A DNA stretch of 64,000 nt from SZUA-444 sp965226565 (GCA_965226565.1 CBDDDI010000004.1:620001-684000), one strand, 5' to 3'; shown: positions 43,509 through 51,960, counted from the stretch's first letter. The notes: generated by a model from the sequence alone, not told the origin. Translations and numbers: made by a program.

Positions 43509-43613
43509 TTGTAAAATGAAGTATATATGAAATTAATTTGGTCATAAAAAGTATGAAAAATATGATGTATTTATTAGATTAATGGATTAATGATAATTTT
43601 TTTAAAAAAACTG

Positions 43614-43642
43614 TTGACAAATGAGAATAAGTGTTGTATAAT
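43614..43642 (+). promoter_or_regulatory. Consensus promoter of the tRNA operon
   Basis: TTGACA at 43614-43619, 17 bases, TATAAT at 43637-43642. The likely start is GTCG at 43649, six bases after the -10, followed by a GTCGC/GCGAC hairpin (43649-43664). Confidence 0.9.
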
Positions 43643-43671
43643 AAATAAGTCGCTTGAGGGCGACTGTGTGT

Positions 43672-43747
43672 GGGAGCATAGCTCAGCTGGGAGAGCATCT
43701 GCCTTACAAGCAGAGGGTCACAGGTTCGAGCCCTGTTGTTCCCACCA
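43672..43747 (+). tRNA. tRNA-Val (anticodon TAC)
   Basis: Full cloverleaf: acceptor GGGAGCA pairs with TGTTCCC, anticodon loop in CCTTACAAG, T-loop GGTTCGAGCC, encoded CCA end. Confidence 0.97.
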
Positions 43748-43756
43748 TATTTATTT

Positions 43757-43833
43757 GGCCTGGTAGTTCAGTTGGTTAGAACGCTAGCCTGTCACGCTAG
43801 AGGTCGTGGGTTCGAGCCCCATTCAGGTCGCCA
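43757..43833 (+). tRNA. tRNA-Asp (anticodon GTC)
   Basis: Acceptor GGCCTGG pairs with TCAGGTC, discriminator G, encoded CCA. Anticodon loop CTGTCAC. Confidence 0.97.
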
Positions 43834-43869
43834 AATCCTTTTTTAATTTGTTTGTGAATTTAAATAGAT

Positions 43870-43945
<76 letters not shown>

Positions 43946-43985
43946 TACATCTTCACAGCAAGTTAAATTGGGATTTTATATATTT

Positions 43986-44061
43986 GCGGATTTAGCTCAT
44001 CTGGTAGAGCGCCACCTTGCCAAGGTGGAGGTAGCGAGTTCGAGCCTCGTAATCCGCTCCA
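43986..44061 (+). tRNA. tRNA-Gly (anticodon GCC)
   Basis: Acceptor GCGGATT pairs with AATCCGC, discriminator T, anticodon loop TTGCCAA, encoded CCA. Confidence 0.97.
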
Positions 44062-44065
44062 ACAT

Positions 44066-44094
44066 CGTCGGGGAAATATTCTCGGCGTTTTTTT
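44066..44094 (+). terminator. Terminator of the tRNA operon
   Basis: 7-bp stem with G-T wobbles (44066-44072 with 44081-44087), then seven T residues. Confidence 0.8.
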
Positions 44095-44127
44095 GCGCTT
44101 GATTTTTTATAGTTAATAATATATTAT

Positions 44128-44166
44128 AAGACCTTTCTTAAATATTTAAGAAAGGTCTTTATTTTT
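44128..44166. terminator. Strong second hairpin after the tRNA operon
   Basis: Perfect 15-bp stem (44128-44142 with 44145-44159) with T-rich sequence after it on the plus strand; a back-up terminator or mRNA end shared by both strands. Confidence 0.75.
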
Positions 44167-44180
44167 ATATTAAAAAGGAC

Positions 44181-44215
44181 AAAAAAATAATCCTTTTAGT
44201 GAAAACTAAAAGGAT
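44181..44215 (-). terminator. Terminator of the cytidylate-kinase-like gene
   Basis: Perfect 11-bp stem (44190-44200 with 44205-44215) with loop GAAA; on the minus strand it is followed by a run of T residues. About 200 bases past the stop. The rest of 44216-44417 shows nothing assignable. Confidence 0.75.
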
Positions 44216-44417
44216 ATATAAAAAGAAAGAAAAAAAGAATGAAAATAAACAAAGGAAATATTAATGTACTTATATTGTAGCATTATTATTTCATTTTGTA
44301 AATTGATAAAACAAAAGAATATAATTCCTATTAGTGGTTACTTAATATGCTATTTTACCAAAAAACAAAATTTTTATGGAATAATGAAACTATAATTTTA
44401 CATTAAATTACATTTTA

Positions 44418-45035
44418 TTAATCTAAAATCATTTTGATATAATTTTCAATTATGTCAACAGATTTTTCTATACCTATTTTTGAAGAGTTTATACATAAAT
44501 CATAATTTTTTGCAGTGCCCCATTTTGTATCAGTATAATATTTATAATGAGCGGCACGTTTTTTATCAATTTTTTTAATATAATCTTCAACTTTGTTAGC
44601 ACTTATGTTATCTCTTTTTATTACACGTTGTTTTTTCCATTCCATATCAGCAGTAACATAAATTTTAGTAAGATTATTCGTATCTTTTAATACATAGTCA
44701 GCGCATCTTCCTATAATAACACAAGGTCCTTCAGCAGCGATACTTTTAATTGTATCAAATTGAGCAAGAAAAACTTTGTTATTTAAAGGTAGATTTGGAT
44801 AGATAGTATTTGCTTCATTTATTGGATAGCTTCCCATTGCTAATGCAGCAATAAAACTGCCAGGTTTTTTTTCATCATTTTCATAAAAAATATCTTCGCA
44901 GATACCACTTTGTTTAGCAGCGATTGCAATTAGTTTTTTATCATAGCAAGGAATATCAAGCCTTTTGGCTAATTTTGATCCTATTTCTTTACCGCCACTA
45001 CCAAACTCTCGTCCAATTGTTATTATATTATTAAT
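44418..45035 (-). CDS. Cytidylate-kinase-like protein, probable ATT start
   Basis: 205 residues. P-loop nucleotide kinase of the Cytidylate_kin_2 type: NNIITIGREFGSGGKEIG at the N-terminus gives the Walker A, then YDKKLI, and IGRCADYVL and RAAHYKYYTDTKWG later. Found in many clostridia; substrate not established. The in-frame GTG at 45044-45042 overlaps the ribosome site GAGGTGAT itself, so it cannot be used with it; ATT at 45035-45033 lies 8 bases beyond GAGG and gives the usual family N-terminus. Single gene. Confidence 0.82.
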   Translation of the reverse strand: MNNIITIGREFGSGGKEIGSKLAKRLDIPCYDKKLIAIAAKQSGICEDIFYENDEKKPGSFIAALAMGSYPINEANTIYPNLPLNNKVFLAQFDTIKSIAAEGPCVIIGRCADYVLKDTNNLTKIYVTADMEWKKQRVIKRDNISANKVEDYIKKIDKKRAAHYKYYTDTKWGTAKNYDLCINSSKIGIEKSVDIIENYIKMILD

Positions 45036-45112
45036 AAGAATCACCTCTTTTGTATTTATTATACTTATTTTTGGTACATTTGTCTATACTATTTGTGATT
45101 TATAATAAAAAT

Positions 45113-45691
45113 TTAATACAGAATAGGTTGAATTTGGTATCCATTTAATGCCGAAATGAGAGTTTGAGGAATTAAATCAAATTTTGCAATCATTGAATTA
45201 GGTTTTGCAGTACTATTATCTTGGTTATATGGTACAAAATAATAATTTTTATAGTTTAAAAGTGCACCTATGTTTTTTGCTGAATTTGCTAATGCATCGT
45301 TAGTTGCAATTGCTATTACTACTGGTCTTTGATTTCGTATATGTGATTTTACTGCCATTGTTGCTGGTGTATCTGTTATTCCCATACTTAGTTTCGCTAA
45401 TGTATTTCCTGTACATGGTGCTACTACTAATATATCTAATAGTTTTTTAGGTCCTATAGGTTCTGCAGCTTCTATAGTTTTTATAACTTTTTTTTCACAT
45501 ATATTTTCAAGTCTTTCAATGTTTTCTTTGCTTTTACCAAATCGACTCGATATACTGCTTGCATTAAAAGACATTATAGGAACAAGGTTACATCCAAGAT
45601 TCTTTAAGTTCTCTGCAGCTTCAAAAGATTGTGAGAAAGTACAAAATGATCCGCACATTACAAAGCCAACATTTTTATTTTCCAAAGACAT
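45113..45691 (-). CDS. dpaB: Dipicolinate synthase subunit B (SpoVFB)
   Basis: 192 residues, flavoprotein-like fold. VGFVMCGSFCTFSQSFEAA at the N-terminus, PIMSFNASSISSRFGK, VVAPCTGNTLAKLSMGITDTPATMAVKSH and NDALANSAKNIG match DpaB. With DpaA it makes dipicolinic acid in the mother cell, the Ca-chelating compound of the spore core. Its ATG overlaps the dpaA stop (TAATG). Confidence 0.96.
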   Translation of the reverse strand: MSLENKNVGFVMCGSFCTFSQSFEAAENLKNLGCNLVPIMSFNASSISSRFGKSKENIERLENICEKKVIKTIEAAEPIGPKKLLDILVVAPCTGNTLAKLSMGITDTPATMAVKSHIRNQRPVVIAIATNDALANSAKNIGALLNYKNYYFVPYNQDNSTAKPNSMIAKFDLIPQTLISALNGYQIQPILY

Positions 45692-46563
45692 TATATTTCA
45701 CCTCTCTCAATTAGAATATTTTGAATAGTGTCTGCTATAATGTTTCCAGATGTTATAGGTGCGACTTTACCTGGCAAAGATAAAGCCCATATTGTTTTTA
45801 TTCCAAGCTTGCTTGCTACTTCAAAATCCACTCCTCCTGGTTTTGAGGCTAAGTCAATCACTAAACAACTTTCTTTTAATTTTAGAAGTTTTTTCTCATC
45901 AAAAATAGTTGCTGGAGCAGTGTTGAATAGTAAATCGAATTTTTTAAGATGAGAATCTATATCGTTTATATGTACTGCTTCGCAACCTAAGATATTTGCC
46001 CATGCAAGGTCTGAATATTTTCTTGCTGTAATAGTAATTTTTGCACCAAATCCATTTAACGCTTTTACCATTACTTTTGAAATTCTACCAAAACCAGCTA
46101 TAAGAACATTTTGGCCATAGATAGTTGTTGGCAATTCTTCCATTGCAAGTGCAATAGCACCTTCGCATGTTGGAATAGCATTTAATACACTAAGTTCTTC
46201 TCGACTTAAATAATCAATTACTTCAAAGCCTTTATAATTAAAAATAGCAGCTTCTGAACCTATTTTACCTCCAAAAATTACAGCATTAGTATTTAAACAA
46301 GGTAAAATAGAATATAAAGATACTTTTTCTATTTCAGTTTGAATATTTATGTTAACTCCATCATTGGTTACAGGCAAAGGCAAGACAATGATATCAACTT
46401 TTTCTTCAAGATCAGAGATTGAATCTAAACAAATAATTTCATCATCAACTTTCTCGTCTACCAATCCTAAAGAATATACCTTATTATTCTGTACAAAATT
46501 TTTTGCAAGGTATGATTGTCTTAGATCTCCACCAATCACTAGATAAACTAATTTTTTATTCAT
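45691..46563 (-). CDS. dpaA: Dipicolinate synthase subunit A (SpoVFA)
   Basis: 290 residues. NAD(P)-binding dehydrogenase fold: GGDLRQSYLAKNF near the start, PTCEGAIALAMEELPTTI, the Rossmann loop IAGFGRISKVMVKAL, and PGGVDFEVASKLGIKTIWALSLPGKVAP. The ATG at 46563-46561 follows GGAGG; the longer reading from 46602 lacks a ribosome site. First gene of dpaAB; a mother-cell sigma-factor promoter is likely. Confidence 0.96.
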   Translation of the reverse strand: MNKKLVYLVIGGDLRQSYLAKNFVQNNKVYSLGLVDEKVDDEIICLDSISDLEEKVDIIVLPLPVTNDGVNINIQTEIEKVSLYSILPCLNTNAVIFGGKIGSEAAIFNYKGFEVIDYLSREELSVLNAIPTCEGAIALAMEELPTTIYGQNVLIAGFGRISKVMVKALNGFGAKITITARKYSDLAWANILGCEAVHINDIDSHLKKFDLLFNTAPATIFDEKKLLKLKESCLVIDLASKPGGVDFEVASKLGIKTIWALSLPGKVAPITSGNIIADTIQNILIERGEI

Positions 46564-46607
46564 AAATATAGACCTCCAAAACATTAAGTGTATAACTGAC
46601 ACTATTT

Positions 46608-46637
46608 CATATTATGTATTTACTTTGATATACGTTC
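46608..46637 (-). promoter_or_regulatory. Candidate sigma-K/sigma-E promoter of dpaAB
   Basis: Minus strand: GAAC (46637-46634), 17 bases, CATAATATG (46616-46608), close to the mother-cell -10 CATANNNTA. Fits the known late mother-cell expression of dpaAB, but the -35 is weak. Confidence 0.4.
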
Positions 46638-46780
46638 TGTTTTTGATATAAAAATTTTTGCTTATACATTAATAAATGCTTTTAAGAACATAGGATAATA
46701 AATTTTTTATTTTTAGTATAAATTTGAAATAATTGTCAAAAATATCACTGAGGGTCGTAAATCAAATATTTTATTGCTAT

Positions 46781-46816
46781 CCGACACAGTAGTAAACTGT
46801 ATATAAGCCCAGTCGG
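46781..46816 (+). promoter_or_regulatory. Two-part hairpin just before spoIIQ
   Basis: Outer stem CCGAC / GTCGG (46781-46785 with 46812-46816) encloses ACAGT / ACTGT (46786-46790 with 46796-46800). It ends 14 bases before the ATG, next to the GGAG ribosome site. Role unknown. Confidence 0.45.
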
Positions 46817-46830
46817 AGAAAAGGAGTAGT

Positions 46831-47517
46831 ATGAAAAAAGTTAGTTTCAGTAATGAAAAATTTAAAAAAATGCTAAAAGGTAAAGGTTTTTACATTGCTC
46901 TTTGTTGTAGTCTTGTTGCAGTTATTGGTGCGGGATTTGTTGCATATAATCAAACACTTGATAAACTTGGAGAAATTCCAGCTGTTCCCGGTGCGGAAAG
47001 CAGTACACAGTCACAACTAGATTTTGAAAATGCAAATACACCTAAAACAGATATTCCAATGGATATTAAAGATGAGTCATCACAAAAGCCTGTGGATAAG
47101 CAACCACTTATGATTATGCCTTTGAATGGTGATGTTATAAATCCTTTTAGTAATGGTCAACCTGTGAAATCTCAAACTACAGGAATGTGGACAACTCATA
47201 ATGGAGTTGATATTAAAGGTAAGCTTGATGATCATATTAAATCTATTGCAAATGGTACTGTGACAGAAATTAAAGAAGATGCAAGATGGGGTTATTGTAT
47301 AGAAATAGATCATGGAAATGGTATTGTTGCTAAGTATTGTAATTTAAATAAAACTCCAACTGTTAAAAAAGGTGATTCTGTTAGTACAGGCACTGTTATT
47401 GGTGCAATTGGTAATAGTGCTGTTGTAGAAATTAATTCTCCTCCACATTTGCATTTAGAAGTTACACGAAATGGAGATTATATTGATCCAATGGATTTAA
47501 TAGCAAAAAGAAAATAA
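46831..47517 (+). CDS. spoIIQ: M23 peptidase-domain membrane protein, SpoIIQ-like
   Basis: 228 residues: short cytoplasmic tail, one membrane helix (about 19-38), a linker, then a LytM/M23 domain (about 105-220). Zinc ligands look intact: THNGVD (His and Asp) and HLHLEV. In clostridia SpoIIQ, made in the forespore, keeps a metal-binding LytM domain and pairs with SpoIIIAH across the engulfment space. Size and layout fit that, and it lies beside dpaAB; an ordinary cell-wall endopeptidase is the alternative. GGAG precedes the ATG. Confidence 0.72.
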   Translation: MKKVSFSNEKFKKMLKGKGFYIALCCSLVAVIGAGFVAYNQTLDKLGEIPAVPGAESSTQSQLDFENANTPKTDIPMDIKDESSQKPVDKQPLMIMPLNGDVINPFSNGQPVKSQTTGMWTTHNGVDIKGKLDDHIKSIANGTVTEIKEDARWGYCIEIDHGNGIVAKYCNLNKTPTVKKGDSVSTGTVIGAIGNSAVVEINSPPHLHLEVTRNGDYIDPMDLIAKRK

Positions 47518-47522
47518 CTTGT

Positions 47523-47559
47523 AAAAGGAAGCTTTTAATAACAAAAAGTTTCCTTTTTT
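47523..47559 (+). terminator. Terminator of spoIIQ
   Basis: 14-bp stem with one G-T pair (47523-47536 with 47544-47557) followed by T residues. Confidence 0.85.
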
Positions 47560-47570
47560 ATTTAAACACA

Positions 47571-47603
47571 AAAAAGACAGCCCAAAAAAGGACTGTCTTT
47601 TAT
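47571..47603 (+). terminator. Repeated terminator, left copy
   Basis: Stem AAAAGACAG / CTGTCTTTT around a CCC...GG core, followed by a T-rich tail. Almost the same sequence recurs at 50626-50660, so the two bracket cotH-VTC-DUF4956. Confidence 0.8.
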
Positions 47604-47642
47604 TATTTTGTAATTTATTATCAAAAAATTTGTATAATTTGA

Positions 47643-47671
47643 TTGATATATGTAATTTTATGTGTTATGAT
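47643..47671 (+). promoter_or_regulatory. Promoter of the cotH operon
   Basis: TTGATA at 47643-47648, 17 bases, TATGAT at 47666-47671 with an extended TGT in front. Looks like a vegetative sigma-A promoter rather than a sporulation one. Confidence 0.65.
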
Positions 47672-47706
47672 GTAAAAAGTTTGTATTAAATAAAGTAGGT
47701 GTTGTT

Positions 47707-49239
47707 TTGAAAAAAATAGTTTTATATTTTTTATTGATTATTTTTAGTGTAATTTTATTTATATCTGCAGTTGGAAATAATTTATTTACTTTTAAAAGTT
47801 TTGAATCTATAAAAAAAACAAGAACAAGTAGTAATGATATTATAACTGATAATTTAAAAATTAATGATATTAAAATACCTTATGATAAATTTACAAATAC
47901 ATTTTTATATTCTATAGATAAATCTAAATTAGGAAAACATATGTTAATAAAAGTATCAAATAAGTTTGATAATGTAAAAGTTTCTATGATTAATAAGAAA
48001 TTTAATATTGTTAAAGCTGAATATAATAAAACGTATGATATGGTTATTTATAATAATAGTAAATATTTTAAAACAAAAATAGAATTTACAAATTTACCTA
48101 CATTTCAAATTGATACTAATAAAAATATAAATGGACAAGATTATGTTAATTCAAAGTTGTTTTGTATAAATAAAGAAGAAATGAATACTAATTATTCTAA
48201 AATTAAGATTAGAGGAGCTTCAAGTAGACGTTATGATAAAAAATCATATAGAATAAATCTATATAAAAAAAATTATAAAGAAGAAAAAAAATTTGAATTT
48301 CTTAATATGGGATTTAATGATAGTTGGATACTAGATGCTGCATATACAGATAAATCCAAAATTAGAAATATTTTAGGTTCTCAGATTTGGAATGATATAA
48401 ATAATTTTAAAAGAAATAATGGGAATGATATTAATTTAAATTGTAAGTATGTAGAGGTATTTATAAATAATGATTATAGAGGACTTTATATTTTAAAAAC
48501 TCCTGTTAATAGAAGTAATTTAAAAGTTAATAAAAGTAAAATATATAATACAGGTGTAGTTGTTAAGTGCTTTAATTATTTAAAGCCTAGTTTTGATAGT
48601 GAAGTTATTAATAATATTTATACTGATACTTATGTAAGATATGAAATTAAATATCCTAATAATTCTAAGTTGTGGAGAAAAAGTTGGTCTACTATATTAA
48701 ATAAAACAAAAAAGTTTAATTTATCTGATTATAGTTATGATGTTATTAAAAATTCTTTTGATATAGAAAATTTAGCTGATTTTGCAATATTAATAGATTT
48801 AGTTGGAAATGTTGATGCTTTTAAAAATTATTATTTATCAATGAATAATTTAGATAGTAAGGTTAAAATGATTCCATGGGATATGGATTTGTGTTTTGGA
48901 GTGAAATTTGATATGGAAAATCCTATCGGATCAGTAAAATTTAATAATCAAAAAACTAGATATACATATTTTTATGGTAGGAAAGATTGCGATCCTAAAT
49001 TTAATAAAATTGTAGCTACAAGATATAAACAGCTTCGAAAAGAAGTATTAACTGATAAATATTTTGATGATAAATTGAATGAATATAAGATATTATTAAC
49101 TGAAGCTGGAGCTGAGAAAAGAGATTCAAGAAGATGGTATGAATATAATATAGAAGCTGAGATTGAATATATTAGAGATTGGATTTCAAATAGAATGAAA
49201 TATATGGATGATTTTATTGGAGTGATGAAAGTTGAGTAA
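47707..49239 (+). CDS. cotH: CotH-like kinase-domain protein
   Basis: 510 residues. N-terminal membrane helix or signal (about 4-24), a linker of about 130 residues, then a CotH domain: KIRGASSRRYDKKSYRI, FNDSWILDAAYTDKSKIRN, YVEVFINNDYRGLYIL and the metal-site MIPWDMDLCFG near 395. CotH of Bacillus is an atypical protein kinase of the spore coat. Here it heads a module with VTC and DUF4956 genes, an arrangement seen in other bacteria, so a spore role is not certain. TTG start behind AGGTG. Very A+T-rich, Asn-rich coding. Confidence 0.88.
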   Translation: MKKIVLYFLLIIFSVILFISAVGNNLFTFKSFESIKKTRTSSNDIITDNLKINDIKIPYDKFTNTFLYSIDKSKLGKHMLIKVSNKFDNVKVSMINKKFNIVKAEYNKTYDMVIYNNSKYFKTKIEFTNLPTFQIDTNKNINGQDYVNSKLFCINKEEMNTNYSKIKIRGASSRRYDKKSYRINLYKKNYKEEKKFEFLNMGFNDSWILDAAYTDKSKIRNILGSQIWNDINNFKRNNGNDINLNCKYVEVFINNDYRGLYILKTPVNRSNLKVNKSKIYNTGVVVKCFNYLKPSFDSEVINNIYTDTYVRYEIKYPNNSKLWRKSWSTILNKTKKFNLSDYSYDVIKNSFDIENLADFAILIDLVGNVDAFKNYYLSMNNLDSKVKMIPWDMDLCFGVKFDMENPIGSVKFNNQKTRYTYFYGRKDCDPKFNKIVATRYKQLRKEVLTDKYFDDKLNEYKILLTEAGAEKRDSRRWYEYNIEAEIEYIRDWISNRMKYMDDFIGVMKVE

Positions 49240-49933
49240 ATTTATAAAATCTAACAATATAATTTTTAGGAATGAAATAAAATATATGATTAATGATCAT
49301 AACAGAAAAGTTCTTGAACATAGATTAGATAATTTGTTAGATAAAGATAAAAATGCAAAAAACGGTAAATATTTAATTTCTAGTATTTATTTTGATAATG
49401 TTTATTTGACGTCATATAATCAAGTATTAGATGGAATAAGTGAGAGATGGAAATATAGAATAAGATTTTATAATAATGATAGTTCGTACATAAAATTAGA
49501 AAAAAAGTATAAGATTAATGGGAAAACAAATAAAAGTTCAACTAGAATTACAAAAGATCAGTTATTGAATATTATTAACAACAAAAATATTCAAATAAAT
49601 GATAATAATAATTGTTTGTTAAATGAACTTTTTATTAAAATTAAAACAGAGTTTTTAAAACCTATTATATTAATAGAATATGATAGAATTCCATATGTAT
49701 ACAATACGGGTAATGTAAGAATAACATTAGATTATAATATCAGATATTGTAATAATTTTGATAGCATATTTTCTGATAATAAATTTATGAAAAGTATAAA
49801 TGATAGTGTGTTAGAAGTAAAATATGATACAATATTACCGCAATTTATTAAATATCAATTACAATTAAATTATCATGAACAAACGTCTTTTTCAAAGTAT
49901 AGAGTTTGTATTGATGGCATGGGGGTTATTTAG
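49232..49933 (+). CDS. VTC-domain protein (polyphosphate polymerase-like)
   Basis: 233 residues. Tunnel-fold VTC domain with the characteristic charged strands: RNEIKYMI, SSIYFDN, KYRIRFYN, KLEKKYKINGKTNKSS, LIEYDR, RITLDYNI and VLEVKYD. In yeast Vtc4 this fold makes polyphosphate from ATP; bacterial versions are mostly untested. TTG start at 49232 inside the cotH end, 6 bases after GGAGTGA, so it is coupled to cotH. Confidence 0.9.
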   Translation: MSKFIKSNNIIFRNEIKYMINDHNRKVLEHRLDNLLDKDKNAKNGKYLISSIYFDNVYLTSYNQVLDGISERWKYRIRFYNNDSSYIKLEKKYKINGKTNKSSTRITKDQLLNIINNKNIQINDNNNCLLNELFIKIKTEFLKPIILIEYDRIPYVYNTGNVRITLDYNIRYCNNFDSIFSDNKFMKSINDSVLEVKYDTILPQFIKYQLQLNYHEQTSFSKYRVCIDGMGVI

Positions 49934-49934
49934 A

Positions 49935-50612
49935 ATGGGTTCATTTAATTTTAGCGACATTTTTAGAAATAGTTTTTTGGACAAGTTTTCTTCGGATGTT
50001 TCAACTACTACAATATGTATTACTTTAGGTTTTGCTTTTGTAGTTTCTGTTTTTGTTTATTTTGTTTATAAACTAACTTCAAAAAATATTTTATATTCAA
50101 AAAAATTTAACGCAACAATGTGTTTGATTTCTATTGTTACAGCTGCTGTAGTTTTATCTATGCAGTCTAACATAGTAGTTTCTTTAGGTATGGTTGGTGC
50201 ATTATCAATTATCAGATTTAGGACTTCTATAAAAGAGCCTAGAGATTTATTATTTTTATTTTGGTCTATAAGTAATGGAATAATTATTGGTGCTCAAGTA
50301 TATGAAATAGCATTCATTTTAGCTATAGTTTTAACTATTGGAATGCTTTTTTATGATTTATTGCCACAAAATAAGGTGCCTTATTTATTAATAATATCTA
50401 TAAATGGTACTAATGATGATGAAATAAAAAAACTATTAGATGATAAAAAGGTTAAATATAAAATTAAATCTAAAAATATATCTAATAGTAAGACTAGTTT
50501 GATTTATGAAATTAGAGGAAAAGATCAATCAATAGATATTTCTTCAATTTCAGAATTAGATGAAGTTAATGAAGTTAATTTGTTAACACAAGATGGAGAA
50601 TGCCAATATTAA
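49935..50612 (+). CDS. DUF4956 membrane protein
   Basis: 225 residues. About four membrane helices in the first 140 residues, with the conserved GMVGALSIIRFRTSIKEPRDLLFLFWSISNG, then a cytoplasmic domain of about 75 residues. This family accompanies CotH and VTC proteins; its action is unknown. The ATG at 49935 is set by GGGGG 9 bases upstream, one base after the VTC stop. A longer reading overlaps the VTC gene and is rejected. Confidence 0.88.
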   Translation: MGSFNFSDIFRNSFLDKFSSDVSTTTICITLGFAFVVSVFVYFVYKLTSKNILYSKKFNATMCLISIVTAAVVLSMQSNIVVSLGMVGALSIIRFRTSIKEPRDLLFLFWSISNGIIIGAQVYEIAFILAIVLTIGMLFYDLLPQNKVPYLLIISINGTNDDEIKKLLDDKKVKYKIKSKNISNSKTSLIYEIRGKDQSIDISSISELDEVNEVNLLTQDGECQY

Positions 50613-50625
50613 TTAAATACATAGT

Positions 50626-50660
50626 AAAAAGACAGCCCCCAAAAGGACTGTCTTTTATTA
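50626..50660. terminator. Repeated terminator, right copy (shared with ppa)
   Basis: Same hairpin as at 47571-47603 with only a few changes. It ends the cotH operon and, on the other strand, ppa. Confidence 0.85.
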
Positions 50661-50672
50661 TATAGTATAATA

Positions 50673-51206
50673 TTATTTGCAATAATGTTCAACGTAACAA
50701 TCTATAGATTGTTGAACAATTTCAATTGCATCTTTTTTATCTTTAATTTCATCAATAGCGGTATCTTTTTTCTCAAGAGCTTTATAAACTGAAAAGAAAT
50801 GAGACATCTCATCAAAAATGTGTTTAGGAAGTTGATCAAGATTAGTAAAAGAATTATATGTTGGATCATTATGCGGAATTGCAATAATTTTATCATCTGA
50901 AGCTCCACCATCCATCATTGAAATAACTCCAATTGGATAACACCTTACTAAAGAAAGTGGACAAAAATTTTCAGAGCTTAGTATTAAAACATCAAGAGGA
51001 TCTCCGTCATCAGCAAAAGTTCTTGGGATAAAGCCATAGTTTGCAGGATAGTGAGTTGATGTGTGTAAAATCCTATCCATTAATAAGAATCCAGTATCTT
51101 TGTCTAGTTCGTATTTTACTTTGCTACCTTTTGGAATTTCAATTACTGCGTAAAAATCATCATTGTTTATTTTTTTAGGTGAAAAATCGTGCCAAATATT
51201 GTTCAT
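50673..51206 (-). CDS. ppa: Inorganic pyrophosphatase, family I
   Basis: 177 residues. EIPKGSKVKYELDKDTG and YPANYGFIPRTFADDGDPLDVLIL give the family I active site with the DGDPLDVL metal motif, then a conserved Asp in DDKIIAIP. Hydrolyses PPi to phosphate in the cytoplasm. GGAGGAG precedes the ATG. Second gene after an unknown gene 12 bases upstream. Notable since the organism also uses PPi in Pfp. Confidence 0.96.
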   Translation of the reverse strand: MNNIWHDFSPKKINNDDFYAVIEIPKGSKVKYELDKDTGFLLMDRILHTSTHYPANYGFIPRTFADDGDPLDVLILSSENFCPLSLVRCYPIGVISMMDGGASDDKIIAIPHNDPTYNSFTNLDQLPKHIFDEMSHFFSVYKALEKKDTAIDEIKDKKDAIEIVQQSIDCYVEHYCK

Positions 51207-51218
51207 AGTCTCCTCCTT

Positions 51219-51824
51219 TTAATTGTCTATATCAGTATGTGAAAGATACATACCAACTTCTTTTAGATTCTCTATTATATCGTATACGTTTTCTCCGTTA
51301 ACATCAATAGAAACACAAGTTGCTGGATTATCATCTGATATATAATCACAAATTGTTGTTATATCATTTTCTTCTATTATATCAAATTTAGATAACTCTT
51401 TAGAATAAGAATTAATATTTTCAGAATAAATACTAAGTATATTATAATTTAAAAAGTATATTTCATCTTCAGTTTTATGTGAAGCAAATCCAAATTTTAT
51501 ATGTCCATCATTAAATAATATTTCACCATACCTTTTCAATATAGCAACAATAACTTTAGTATTACAATTATCAATGTAGTATACATTTTTATGTAAACAA
51601 TCGTTATCATTATTAATTTCTTGTTCTTCTTCTGGAGTACAAGGAACTTCTAAAAAGAAAAATACAGGTTCATCAAGCATTCTAATAATGGTGTTTGTTA
51701 CTTTATAAAGATTGTTTGAAGATATGTTAGCTAAAATATTTGTGTCATTTACATGAAAGCATTCATGTAGGTCATGTAAATTATCAATTTGGTATCCTTC
51801 AGCAAGTGAAAATTCTTTAGTCAT
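51219..51824 (-). CDS. Protein of unknown function, upstream of ppa
   Basis: 201 residues, acidic, Asn- and Asp-rich, without signal peptide or membrane helix. I do not recognise a family. The ATG at 51824-51822 follows AGAGGTGAT; the longer reading from 51854 includes that ribosome site. The C-terminal VSIDVNGENVYDIIENLKEVGMYLSHTDI may be a small alpha/beta domain. Only 12 bases separate it from ppa, so they are one operon. Confidence 0.7.
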   Translation of the reverse strand: MTKEFSLAEGYQIDNLHDLHECFHVNDTNILANISSNNLYKVTNTIIRMLDEPVFFFLEVPCTPEEEQEINNDNDCLHKNVYYIDNCNTKVIVAILKRYGEILFNDGHIKFGFASHKTEDEIYFLNYNILSIYSENINSYSKELSKFDIIEENDITTICDYISDDNPATCVSIDVNGENVYDIIENLKEVGMYLSHTDIDN

Positions 51825-51910
51825 TTTATCACCTCTTTGAAAACATGATATCATAACATTAACTTATATGCAATAAATTTAAAATTAAAATTATAAAACC
51901 TCATGTGTTT

Positions 51911-51948
51911 ATAAAAATAGAGAACCTTTAATATTAAAAGTTCTCTAT
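51911..51948 (-). terminator. Terminator of sleB
   Basis: Perfect 9-bp stem (51917-51925 with 51940-51948), followed on the minus strand by a T-run at 51916-51911. Confidence 0.85.
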
Positions 51949-51960
51949 ATTAACTATATA

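Noticed and set aside
44128..44215. Inverted repeats as mobile-element ends or attachment site
   Set aside because: No direct repeats, integrase or transposase nearby; T-tracts show they are terminators.
47571..50660. Flanking repeats as insertion-sequence ends
   Set aside because: Both are functional terminators in the same orientation, with no transposase; at most a cassette boundary.
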